22,502 nucleotides of DNA from an uncultured Pseudomonadota bacterium (lineage in GTDB: Bacteria; Pseudomonadota; Gammaproteobacteria; Burkholderiales; SG8-41), in contig CAMPGR010000049.1 of NCBI GenBank assembly GCA_946885605.1, positions 1-22,502 of the forward strand. The letters run 5' to 3'. Position 1 is the first letter of the stretch, and each line of letters begins with the position of its first letter. This document shows positions 16,455 through 22,502 of the stretch, one piece after another. The notes beneath the pieces are model-generated. The model worked only from the letters and a program-made list of their open reading frames with translations. It made no database searches and had not been told where the DNA came from. The position numbers and the translations under genes are program-made.

Positions 16455-16507
16455 GTCAATATAAATTTACAAAAGTGTTGCATTTTTTTTTACTCGTGAC
16501 ATAGAAT
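16455..16507 (+). promoter_or_regulatory. strong sigma-70 promoter with A/T-rich upstream tract
   Basis: TTGCAT (16478-16483), an 18-bp spacer containing a T9 run, and TAGAAT (16502-16507) form a good promoter. Directly upstream, 16459-16474 is almost pure A/T (ATATAAATTTACAAAA core), as in UP elements that bind the RNA polymerase alpha subunits. Expected start is near A16514, giving a leader of about 140 nt before the Lys/Ala ORF. Confidence 0.65.
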
Positions 16508-16513
16508 TGGCGC

Positions 16514-16641
16514 ACCAAGCATGATTTCCCGAATTTTTTCGGGAAGAACGACGAAAACAAACGCTGTGAGTCGTTCGAAAAATTGTGCGATGGTAAGTGC
16601 GGGACTAGCGCCGCACTTCAAGCGATGCCTAAGTTAACTTT
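16514..16641 (+). ncRNA. structured 5' leader with three hairpins
   Basis: Three perfect stems follow one another: TTCCCGA/TCGGGAA at 16526-16532/16539-16545 (6-nt loop), GAACGAC/GTCGTTC at 16546-16552/16570-16576 (17-nt loop, abutting the first), and AAGTGCGG/CCGCACTT at 16595-16602/16611-16618 (8-nt loop). A 10-bp palindrome AAGTTAACTT (16631-16640) abuts the ribosome binding site. I do not recognise a known riboswitch or RNA family. It may be a regulatory leader or part of a small RNA. Confidence 0.5.
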
Positions 16642-16648
16642 AAAGGAG
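16642..16648 (+). promoter_or_regulatory. consensus ribosome binding site of the Lys/Ala peptide
   Basis: AAAGGAG (16642-16648) is a near-perfect Shine-Dalgarno, the best of any gene on the plus strand here. Two in-frame ATGs follow at 16652 and 16655; the second has the better 6-nt spacing. Confidence 0.8.
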
Positions 16649-16654
16649 ACGATG

Positions 16655-16717
16655 ATGGCAGCGAAGAAAAAAGCTAAGAAAAAAGCAGCGAAAAAGAAAG
16701 CAGCCAAGAAGAAGTAG
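16655..16717 (+). CDS. 20-residue Lys/Ala-rich H1-like basic peptide
   Basis: The ORF runs from ATG 16655 (or ATG 16652) to TAG 16715-16717. Apart from Met it consists only of lysine (12 of 20 residues) and alanine, arranged as AAKKK/AKKK repeats. Betaproteobacteria often encode longer histone-H1-like proteins with this composition, which bind DNA; this is far shorter, about one repeat block. It is unlikely to be chance: it has its own promoter, a consensus ribosome binding site and a strong terminator 11 bp after the stop. It could compact nucleoid DNA, bind RNA, or be a leader-type peptide whose lysine run senses lysine or ribosome pausing. lysA lies upstream but the peptide is transcribed separately. 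Function unknown. Confidence 0.7.
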   Translation: MAAKKKAKKKAAKKKAAKKK

Positions 16718-16727
16718 TTGAAGTTCT

Positions 16728-16761
16728 AGCGGGGGCTGGGTAACCCCCGGCCCCCGCTTTT
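16728..16761 (+). terminator. intrinsic terminator of the Lys/Ala peptide unit
   Basis: AGCGGGGGC (16728-16736) pairs perfectly with GCCCCCGCT (16750-16758), and the stem extends by TGGG against CCCG with one wobble to a 5-nt loop. It is followed by TTTT at 16758-16761. It is one of the clearest terminators in the window and closes a transcript of about 250 nt. Confidence 0.9.
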
Positions 16762-17012
16762 GGTTCCTCCCTCCTCCTTCCTTTCCCCGCTAGTCAGAAG
16801 CTTCGAAGCCGCACCAGGGCAACATCCTCGCCCGATCCTTGATTTTGTTGTAGCAACAAATACTTATACGCGGCGCGCATCCGGTTCGGCAATATGACAA
16901 ATGCATGGCACTGAGCATACGTGCCGCTCACATGGAAGCGATCGTTCCGAGTTTGACGACGCCTGCTCTTTAGAGACGCGCACGGGAAGGAGTACTGGCT
17001 TACGCGTGCGCG
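16762..17012. other. intergenic region with two inverted repeats
   Basis: No gene is supported in these 251 bases. Two inverted repeats stand out: TTTGTTG/CAACAAA around TAG (16844-16860), and GACGCGCACG/CGTGCGCGTC (16975-16984/17005-17014, 20-nt loop), which overlaps the anti-sigma stop codon. Neither is followed by a T-run on the relevant strand; the second might still be a weak minus-strand end signal. Confidence 0.5.
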
Positions 17013-17768
17013 TCAGGGATTGAGTTGCCGGTATACGGTCGTCGCGACGCGCAGGAGCTCCGACTTCTCGACCTCGCCCGAAATCGCATAGCCGAGCTTG
17101 CGATCGAGCCAGTAGAAAACACCGACGTTGTTCTCCTGCGCAAAACGGAATGCCGTTTCGCGCGTATCGTCGGGATTGGTGCGCACGTACAGCGTGAGCC
17201 GCTGGCCCTTCGCATCCTGGTACATGAATTGCGCCACAGGCCCGCGATCACCGGGCAGGAGCCGCCCACCCACGAGGGTGTAACCGATCGTGCCGAGATG
17301 CGGCACTTTGAGCGGCGCGCCGAGCCGCTTCGAGAGCCAGCTCACGAGATGCGCTTCCTGGTCGGCGCCCACCTCGACCGGATGCCGAACTTCCGGGCTG
17401 TACACCACGTGCGCCACCGCGGCGCGACGCGCCCATGAAGACGCTTCATGCTGCTGCTCGGTAAGATAAGCCTGAAGCTGCCAGCCGATCACGCCGCCGA
17501 GCGCCATCCATCCCGCCGCGATGGCGACCCGGTAGACGTATTTCACGGGGCGGGCGGAGAAGCGCCGCAAACGCTCCGGAACGCTTTCGTCTGCGACCGG
17601 ACCATACTGCGCGCGAAGCGCCTCATTCTGTCGCTGATAAGTCACAACCCGCTCCGTGTCCTCGGGATGGGCGGCAAGATACGCCTCGACTTCGGCGTGC
17701 CGGGCGTCCGGCAGCGCGCGGTCCACGTACGCATGGAGCTCCGACTCGGTGACCGGCAGCATGCTCAT
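17013..17768 (-). CDS. membrane-anchored anti-sigma factor
   Basis: This 251-residue protein probably holds the ECF sigma factor encoded next to it at the inner membrane until a signal arrives. The N-terminal cytoplasmic part (about 1-75) is predicted helical and resembles the anti-sigma domain of transmembrane regulators (SELHAYVDRALPDARHAEVEAYLAAHPE). One membrane helix follows at 81-102. The remaining 150 residues would be periplasmic, with GYTLVGGRLLPGDRGPVAQFMYQ and FYWLDRKLGYAISGEV. The His/Cys zinc motif of ZAS anti-sigma factors is absent. Its ATG overlaps the sigma stop by 4 bp (ATGA), so the pair is coupled. The signal is unknown. Confidence 0.82.
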   Translation of the reverse strand: MSMLPVTESELHAYVDRALPDARHAEVEAYLAAHPEDTERVVTYQRQNEALRAQYGPVADESVPERLRRFSARPVKYVYRVAIAAGWMALGGVIGWQLQAYLTEQQHEASSWARRAAVAHVVYSPEVRHPVEVGADQEAHLVSWLSKRLGAPLKVPHLGTIGYTLVGGRLLPGDRGPVAQFMYQDAKGQRLTLYVRTNPDDTRETAFRFAQENNVGVFYWLDRKLGYAISGEVEKSELLRVATTVYRQLNP

Positions 17769-18274
17769 TTCACCACTCTAAGCGTCGCCGCATCGATCGA
17801 CCCGCCCATGAGACGGCGCAGCCGCTCCCGCGCACGGGAGAGGCGCGACATCACCGTGCCGATCGGGATGCCGAGCGCGCGCGCGGTCTCTTCGTAGGAG
17901 AGCTGCTCCAGCCCGATCAGCAGCAGCACTTCGCGCTGCTCATCGGGCAGCTTGCGCAGGGCGATGTCGAGGTCCCGGATTTCGAGCCGGTCGCTTTCGA
18001 CGCTGTGCTCGGGCGGCTGGAATTCGCCTTCCTCGAACGACACGACAGGATGCGCTGCACGCGAGCGCAACTGGTTGACGTAGACGTTATGCATGATCGT
18101 GAAAAGCCATGCGCGCAGATCGCTGCCGCGGCGCCAGAGATGGAACTTGTTCCAGGCGCGCTCGAGCGTGTCCTGGACGAGGTCGTCGGCCACGACGCGC
18201 TCGCCGGTAAGGGCGCGCGCATAGCGGCGCAGTCGCGGAATGTGCTGCTCGATCAGGTGCTCGTAGTCGTCCAC
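17765..18274 (-). CDS. ECF-type RNA polymerase sigma factor
   Basis: The protein directs RNA polymerase to a specific stress or envelope regulon, probably under control of the adjacent anti-sigma factor. From GTG 18274 it is 169 residues. Region 2 is seen in ADDLVQDTLERAWNKFHLWRRG and LRAWLFTIMHNVYVNQLRSR (about 35-85). Region 4 is LPDEQREVLLLIGLEQLSYE followed by ETARALGIPIGTVMSRLSRARERLR (about 115-160). There is no region 1.1 or 3. A TTG at 18307 would add 11 residues (HEVQGRGRERV) but its ribosome site is badly spaced; GTG 18274 has GGGGA 9 nt upstream. The gene starts 92 bp after mgtE on the same strand, so read-through is possible. Confidence 0.88.
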   Translation of the reverse strand: MDDYEHLIEQHIPRLRRYARALTGERVVADDLVQDTLERAWNKFHLWRRGSDLRAWLFTIMHNVYVNQLRSRAAHPVVSFEEGEFQPPEHSVESDRLEIRDLDIALRKLPDEQREVLLLIGLEQLSYEETARALGIPIGTVMSRLSRARERLRRLMGGSIDAATLRVVK

Positions 18275-18365
18275 TCGTTCTCGTCCCCGCCCCTGCACCT
18301 CGTGCAATGCTCCATCGAACGACTCTCACCGAGTGAACATTGGACGTGCAGGCGCTATTCCCGAC

Positions 18366-19805
18366 TTACACCAGAAACAACGTGGCGAGGCCGAGAAAGA
18401 TGAAGAAACCGCCGCTGTCGGTAATGGCCGTTATGATCACGCTCGACCCGATCGCAGGGTCCCGGCCAAGTTTCTGCATGGTAAGCGGAATCGCCACACC
18501 CATCACGGCAGCCAGCATGAGCGCAAGCACCATGGCGGCTGTCATGACGATGCCGAGCTGCCAATCGTGGTAGATCAGGAAAGCGAACAGCCCGACGATG
18601 CTCCCCCAGATGAGCCCGTTCAGCAGCGACACGCCTAGCTCCTTGAGGAAGAGCTGGCGGGCGTTGGTCGATGTGATCTGGCCGAGCGCCAACGCGCGGA
18701 CGATCATGGTGATCGTCTGGTTGCCGGAGTTGCCGGATATCCCGGCGACGATAGGCATCAGCGCGGCCAGCGCAACGAGCTTCGCGATGGAGTGCTCGAA
18801 CATGCCGATCACGCGCGAGGCGACGAAAGCCGTGACGAGGTTGACGGCGAGCCACGCCCAGCGGTTCTTGACGCTCTTCCATACCGACGCGAAGAGGTCT
18901 TCTTCCTCGGCCAGGCCACCGGCGGACAGCAATTCACTGTCCGTTTCCTCGCGGATGTAATCGACCACCGCGTTCACCGTGACGCGCCCGATGAGCCGCC
19001 CGCTGTCGTCCACGACAGGAGCCGACACGAGATCGTAACGCTCGAACGCCGCCGCGGCGTCCTGCGCCTTGTCGTCAGGGTGGAATCTGACCGGCTCTTC
19101 CACCATCACGTCGGCGACGGCGACCTCTGGATCGGTAACCAGCAGACGGTTCACCGGCAGCAGTCCGCGGAATTTCCCCTGGCGGTCCACGACGAACAAC
19201 TGATCGGTATGATCGGGCAGATCGTCCAGGCGCCGCAGATAACGAAGCACGACCTCGAGCCGGACATCGTCGCGGATGCTGATCATCTCAAAATCCATCA
19301 GCGCGCCGACAGTGTCCTCGGGATAGGACATCGCCTCGCGCAGCTGCTCCCGCTCGGCGGGCGAGAGCGACTGGAAGACGTCCTGTATGACCTCGCGCGG
19401 GAGATCAGGCGCAAGGTCCGCGATCTCGTCCGCGTCGAGCTGCCCGGCAGCCGCGACGAGCTCTTCCTTGTCCATGTCCGCGATGAGGGTCTCGCGGACA
19501 GCATCGGAGACTTCGAGGAGGATTTCGCCGTCGCGCGCGGTCTTGACGAGCTCCCAGACGATCAGGCGCTGGTCGAGGGGCAGCGACTCGAGGATGTAGG
19601 CGATGTCAGCCGGATGCAGCTCGTCGAGGATCTCCTGCAGTTCTGCGAAATGCGGCTCCGTATGCACGAGCGTCTCGACGAGCTGGCGTCGCGAGGCCTC
19701 GCCGCCCACAGCGGGAGCTGCGGCTTCCGCATGGCGGCGAAGAAGCTCGATGATTTCCTCGAGCCTCTCGTGTACGCTGGGGCGGTCTTCTTTCAGTTCC
19801 GGCAT
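18366..19805 (-). CDS. mgtE: MgtE-family magnesium channel
   Basis: MgtE is a homodimeric Mg2+-selective inner-membrane channel gated by cytoplasmic Mg2+. From ATG 19805 the protein has 479 residues. It has the helical N-domain (about 20-165, with LHPADIAYILESLPLDQR and ALMDFEMISIRDD), a CBS pair (about 170-290) and five membrane helices (about 310-479) including the pore-lining IVAGISGNSGNQTITMIVRA and the final DSGGFFIFLGLATLFL. An upstream ATG at 19850 exists, but it falls inside the -10 box of the promoter, so 19805 is preferred. Known MgtE regulation by mgtE riboswitches is not apparent, since the predicted leader is under 40 nt. An ECF sigma/anti-sigma pair follows on the same strand. 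Confidence 0.94.
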   Translation of the reverse strand: MPELKEDRPSVHERLEEIIELLRRHAEAAAPAVGGEASRRQLVETLVHTEPHFAELQEILDELHPADIAYILESLPLDQRLIVWELVKTARDGEILLEVSDAVRETLIADMDKEELVAAAGQLDADEIADLAPDLPREVIQDVFQSLSPAEREQLREAMSYPEDTVGALMDFEMISIRDDVRLEVVLRYLRRLDDLPDHTDQLFVVDRQGKFRGLLPVNRLLVTDPEVAVADVMVEEPVRFHPDDKAQDAAAAFERYDLVSAPVVDDSGRLIGRVTVNAVVDYIREETDSELLSAGGLAEEEDLFASVWKSVKNRWAWLAVNLVTAFVASRVIGMFEHSIAKLVALAALMPIVAGISGNSGNQTITMIVRALALGQITSTNARQLFLKELGVSLLNGLIWGSIVGLFAFLIYHDWQLGIVMTAAMVLALMLAAVMGVAIPLTMQKLGRDPAIGSSVIITAITDSGGFFIFLGLATLFLV

Positions 19806-19848
19806 GTGGATCGTGTTTGAGGGGCGTGGAGCACTTCGTGCCCGTGCC

Positions 19849-19877
19849 ATTCTAGGGTCATTGCCAGACGGTGTCTA
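19849..19877 (-). promoter_or_regulatory. sigma-70 promoter of mgtE
   Basis: On the minus strand, TAGACA (complement of 19872-19877), a 17-bp spacer and TAGAAT (complement of 19849-19854) form a near-consensus promoter (5/6 and 5/6). Predicted start is about 37 nt before ATG 19805. Confidence 0.65.
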
Positions 19878-19973
19878 AAGAGTTTGGGCGGGTATCCAGG
19901 GCTGCGTCTTTGTAGAGGCGCGCATGACGTATATCATTGGCGCCCATATGCGTATCGACAAATCACCCCGCTC

Positions 19974-22340
19974 GTGTCCGCGTCATCGACACAAAAACTG
20001 AAGCAGGCACGTGCGCGTCTCGAAAGCGGCGATATTCCGGGCGCCCGGCATCTTTGCGAGCAAGTCCTCAAGAACACGCCGCGCAATCCGGAAGCACTCT
20101 GTCTCCTTGCAATGAGCCATCTCATGCAGGGCCAGCCTGCTGGGGCGCTGCCGCTGTTCGAACAGGTCGTTGCAGCCGATTCCAGGCACGGCATGGCGCT
20201 CGAGCACCTCGGCGTTGCGCAACTCATGCTGGGACGCCATCCCCAGGCGGAAACGGTCTTGCGCAGGGCCGTTGCGCTCCCCGATGCTCCGGCATCGGTT
20301 GCCATGCGCCTTGGCGTCGCGTTGCTTGGCCAGCAGAAGCACGCCGAAGCGATCCCGTACCTCAAGCGCGCTCTCGCGCAAGAGCCACAGAACCCGGATT
20401 GCCATCTCAATCTGGGGCACGCGCTTGCACAAGCCGGTGATGCTGCAGGCGCGCGGGCGCATTTCGAGGCGGTACTGAAGATCCAACCCGCGCGCATCGA
20501 GGCCGCATACAACCTCGGCGTCCTCGCGCTGCAACTGGAACAATTCGATGAGGCGCGCGACTGGTTCGAGAGCGTGCTTGCGCGCGCTCCGCGCTATGCC
20601 GACGCAATGGCGAGCCTTGGCATCGTGCTGCAGAAGCAAGGCCGGCTCACGCAAGCCCGCGAACAGTTGCAGGCCGCATTTCAGGAGGCGCCCGGGCTGC
20701 CTGCGGCGCACGAGGGCATGGCGTTCATCTGCCTGGCGTCCGGGAGAACGGCTGAAGCCGTCGAGCACTTGCAGGCGCTGCTCCAATCCGATGCGGGGAA
20801 CCGCACCGCCTTATCGGCGCTTGCGAACGCGCTGTTCGAACTCGGAAGACTCGACGAAGCCACAATAACCGCACAGCGCTTATGTGAGCTCGACCCGGAA
20901 GAGCCCGCATCGTATGGAACGCTCGCAAACGTTCATATCGTGCGTGGTGCGCTGGACCAGGCCATCTTGACGCTGGAGTCCGGATACGCGAAGACCCGCA
21001 ATAGCGCGCTGCTCGGCATGCTGACCTATCAGTTGCGCCAGGCCTGCGACTGGCCGAGGTGGCGGGAAGCCTGGGAGAAGCTCGCACCGGAAACCGAACG
21101 CAGCTCGACGCTCGGTAGCCCGTTCTGGTTGTTGTGCGAGCCCGCTACAGCACGCCAGCAGCTCGTTTACACCCGGAACTGGGCCGAGGGGCGTTTCCGC
21201 CCGATCACCACCCCACGAGCGGCGGACGTCGCTGGGCGCAATCATCCACGGATTCGTGTCGGGTATCTCTCTTCCGACCTGCAGGAGCACGCCGCGGCGT
21301 ACCTGATCGCCGAAGTGTTGGAACTCCACGACCGCGACCGGTTCGAGATATACGCGTATTCCCATGGCCCGGGCGATGGCGGGGCGATGCGCCAGCGGCT
21401 GCGCGCGGCGTGCGAGCACTTCATCGACATCGCGTGGGAGCCAGACGACCTCGCCGCCGAGCGTATTCGAAGCGACCAGCTCGACATCCTGGTCGATCTC
21501 AAAGGTTATACGGCAGGAGACCGGCTTACCATCCTGGCACGCCGTCCGTGCAACGTGCAGCTGACGTGGTTGGGCTATCCCGGCACTACGGGCGCGAGCT
21601 TTATCGATTACCTGATCGCGGATCCCTTTGTGATCCCGGACGGTGCGGAGTCGAATTACTCCGAACGCGTCGTGCGCATGCCGCACTGCTACCAGCCGAA
21701 CGATCGCAAGCGCCCGGTAGGCACACCACTCAGCCGCTCGGAATACGGTCTCCCTGAAGGAGCGTTCGTGTTCTGCTGCTTCAATCAGACCTACAAGATT
21801 ACGCCCGACATATTCGCCGTGTGGATGAGACTGCTGCGCGATATTCCGGGGAGCGTGCTGTGGCTGCTGGAGAGCAACCGCTGGGCGAAACAGAATCTGG
21901 CTGAGAATGCGAAATCACAAGGCGTTTCGGCAGAGCGGCTGGTCTTCGCAAAGCGAGTGCCTTACTCCAGCCATCTCGCCCGCTATCGGGTTGCCGACCT
22001 CTCGCTCGATACCTTTCCGTACACCTCGCACACCATACTGAGCGATGCGCTGTGGTGCGGTTGCCCGGCGGTTGCCTTGTCTGGGGATACCTTCGCTTCG
22101 CGTGTATCCGGCAGCCTGCTCACCGCCGCTCGTCTGCCCGATCTGGTCACTTACACGATTACTGAGTACGAGCAGCTTGCGCGCAAGCTCGCGACAGACC
22201 GGCAATGGCTCACGAATATCCGGGCCCGCGTAGCCGATGCGCGTGACCGTTCGCCTCTCTTCGATTCGGCGGCGTTTGCGCGAGACCTGGAGCGCCTTTA
22301 CGTCGAACTTCTGAACCGGACACTGGACCGCGGTACATAA
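19974..22340 (+). CDS. TPR protein with O-GlcNAc transferase-like (GT41) domain
   Basis: This 788-residue protein combines a long TPR array (about residues 5-390, roughly ten helical repeats such as ALCLLAMSHLMQGQPAGALPLFEQ) with a C-terminal GT41/SPINDLY glycosyltransferase domain (about 425-780). GT41 markers are RIRVGYLSSDLQEHA (about 428), NVQLTWLGYPGTTGASFIDYL (split, about 525-545), FCCFNQTYKITPDIFAVW (about 600) and LDTFPYTSHTILSDALWCG (about 677) with SRVSGSLL. Family members use UDP-GlcNAc or another UDP sugar on protein Ser/Thr; the bacterial substrates are mostly unknown, with adhesins and flagellins as examples. No signal peptide or membrane helix, so cytoplasmic. GTG 19974 is chosen because the extension to TTG 19884 is not TPR-like; the start is uncertain. 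It ends 52 bp from a convergent porin gene. Its target cannot be inferred. Confidence 0.85.
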   Translation: MSASSTQKLKQARARLESGDIPGARHLCEQVLKNTPRNPEALCLLAMSHLMQGQPAGALPLFEQVVAADSRHGMALEHLGVAQLMLGRHPQAETVLRRAVALPDAPASVAMRLGVALLGQQKHAEAIPYLKRALAQEPQNPDCHLNLGHALAQAGDAAGARAHFEAVLKIQPARIEAAYNLGVLALQLEQFDEARDWFESVLARAPRYADAMASLGIVLQKQGRLTQAREQLQAAFQEAPGLPAAHEGMAFICLASGRTAEAVEHLQALLQSDAGNRTALSALANALFELGRLDEATITAQRLCELDPEEPASYGTLANVHIVRGALDQAILTLESGYAKTRNSALLGMLTYQLRQACDWPRWREAWEKLAPETERSSTLGSPFWLLCEPATARQQLVYTRNWAEGRFRPITTPRAADVAGRNHPRIRVGYLSSDLQEHAAAYLIAEVLELHDRDRFEIYAYSHGPGDGGAMRQRLRAACEHFIDIAWEPDDLAAERIRSDQLDILVDLKGYTAGDRLTILARRPCNVQLTWLGYPGTTGASFIDYLIADPFVIPDGAESNYSERVVRMPHCYQPNDRKRPVGTPLSRSEYGLPEGAFVFCCFNQTYKITPDIFAVWMRLLRDIPGSVLWLLESNRWAKQNLAENAKSQGVSAERLVFAKRVPYSSHLARYRVADLSLDTFPYTSHTILSDALWCGCPAVALSGDTFASRVSGSLLTAARLPDLVTYTITEYEQLARKLATDRQWLTNIRARVADARDRSPLFDSAAFARDLERLYVELLNRTLDRGT

Positions 22341-22370
22341 AAAATAACGGGCGCCGCAGCGCCCGTTATT
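22339..22370 (-). terminator. intrinsic terminator of the porin gene
   Basis: AATAACGGGCGC (22343-22354) and GCGCCCGTTATT (22359-22370) form a perfect 12-bp stem with a 4-nt loop. Read on the minus strand it is followed by a run of Ts (complement of A22339-22344), so it ends the porin transcript. The T-run overlaps the stop codon of the GT41 gene. On the plus strand the hairpin is followed by GCCG, so it would be a poorer terminator there. Confidence 0.85.
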
Positions 22371-22392
22371 GCCGAAACCGGCAGTGTGTTGC

Positions 22393-22502
22393 TTAGAAGC
22401 GGTGACGGATGTGGAACGCCACAGCGCTCGACTTCTCGCCAGCCGCAACCGCGGCGGTGTTGCCAACCCGATAGGTATTGCTGTTCGAGTCGTTGTCCAC
22501 CA
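22393..22502 (-). CDS. outer-membrane porin, C-terminal fragment
   Basis: Only the last 35 codons are in the window; the gene runs off the right edge. The stop is TAA at 22395-22393. The fragment ends KSSAVAFHIRHRF: an alternating amphipathic final beta-strand with the terminal Phe needed for BAM recognition, as in betaproteobacterial general porins (usually AFGIRHRF). A strand segment SNTYRVGNTAAV precedes it. It should be a trimeric diffusion porin of the Gram-negative porin family. A strong terminator lies 22 bp downstream. Confidence 0.8.
   Translation of the reverse strand, partial: VDNDSNSNTYRVGNTAAVAAGEKSSAVAFHIRHRF

Noticed and set aside
16907..16975. Short plus-strand ORFs starting MTNAW and MEAIVPSL
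   Set aside because: Both are under 15 codons with no ribosome binding site or recognisable composition.
19806..19842. Possible Mg2+ riboswitch upstream of mgtE
   Set aside because: The predicted promoter leaves only about 37 nt of leader, too short for a known Mg2+ riboswitch.
16967..19923. Similar strings CTCTTTAGA near 16967, its complement near 19874, and CTTTGTAGAGGCGCGC near 19908
   Set aside because: Matches are 9 bases or imperfect and the flanks differ. One copy overlaps the mgtE -35 box, so coincidence is likely; not enough for a repeat.

Overview
The window looks like chromosomal core sequence from a GC-rich betaproteobacterium. The gene order miaB-phoH-ybeY-corC-lnt-glyQ-glyS-gmhB-plsC-DUF45 peptidase-lptM-lysA, the dsbC/UbiH-type monooxygenase pair, the porin ending in RHRF and a tiny Lys/Ala-rich H1-like peptide all fit that group. 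The genus cannot be fixed from sequence alone. I see no IS element, prophage, CRISPR array, integrase or rRNA.

Layout. (1) 1-4264: a 43-residue putative membrane peptide on the minus strand diverges from mltA, a lipoprotein lytic transglycosylase. mltA converges on a minus-strand group: a UbiH-type flavin monooxygenase, dsbC and a TonB-like protein. (2) 4324-4443: a tRNA with anticodon CAU and a clear promoter. (3) 4569-14845: a long plus-strand run of envelope, tRNA/ribosome and translation genes. Most neighbours overlap by 1-29 bp or are separated by under 30 bp; the largest gap, 67 bp before glyQ, holds a possible promoter. (4) 14866-16299: lptM-lysA, overlapping by 4 bp. (5) 16300-17012: a non-coding-looking stretch. 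It holds oppositely oriented degenerate heptamer repeats, then a strong-looking promoter with an A/T-rich upstream tract, a leader that can fold into three hairpins, a 20-residue Lys/Ala peptide with an excellent ribosome binding site, and a textbook terminator. (6) 17013-19877: on the minus strand, mgtE (Mg2+ channel), then an ECF sigma factor overlapping a membrane anti-sigma factor by 4 bp. (7) 19974-22340: a large TPR/O-GlcNAc-transferase-like (GT41) protein. (8) 22343-22502: a minus-strand terminator and the 3' end of a porin.

Functional themes. Cell-envelope maturation is strongly represented: MltA (peptidoglycan), Lnt (lipoprotein acylation), LptM (LPS transport), GmhB (LPS heptose), PlsC (phospholipid), DsbC (periplasmic disulfides) and the porin. 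RNA and translation functions are interleaved: the tRNA, MiaB, YbeY and GlyQS.

The most unusual locus is 16455-16761, a short transcription unit with structured leader RNA that encodes an almost purely Lys/Ala peptide. It could be a dual RNA/peptide gene. The other items worth a look are the small membrane peptide at 118-249, the heptamer repeats, the HX4E variant of PlsC and the TPR-GT41 protein. The rest is ordinary housekeeping content.
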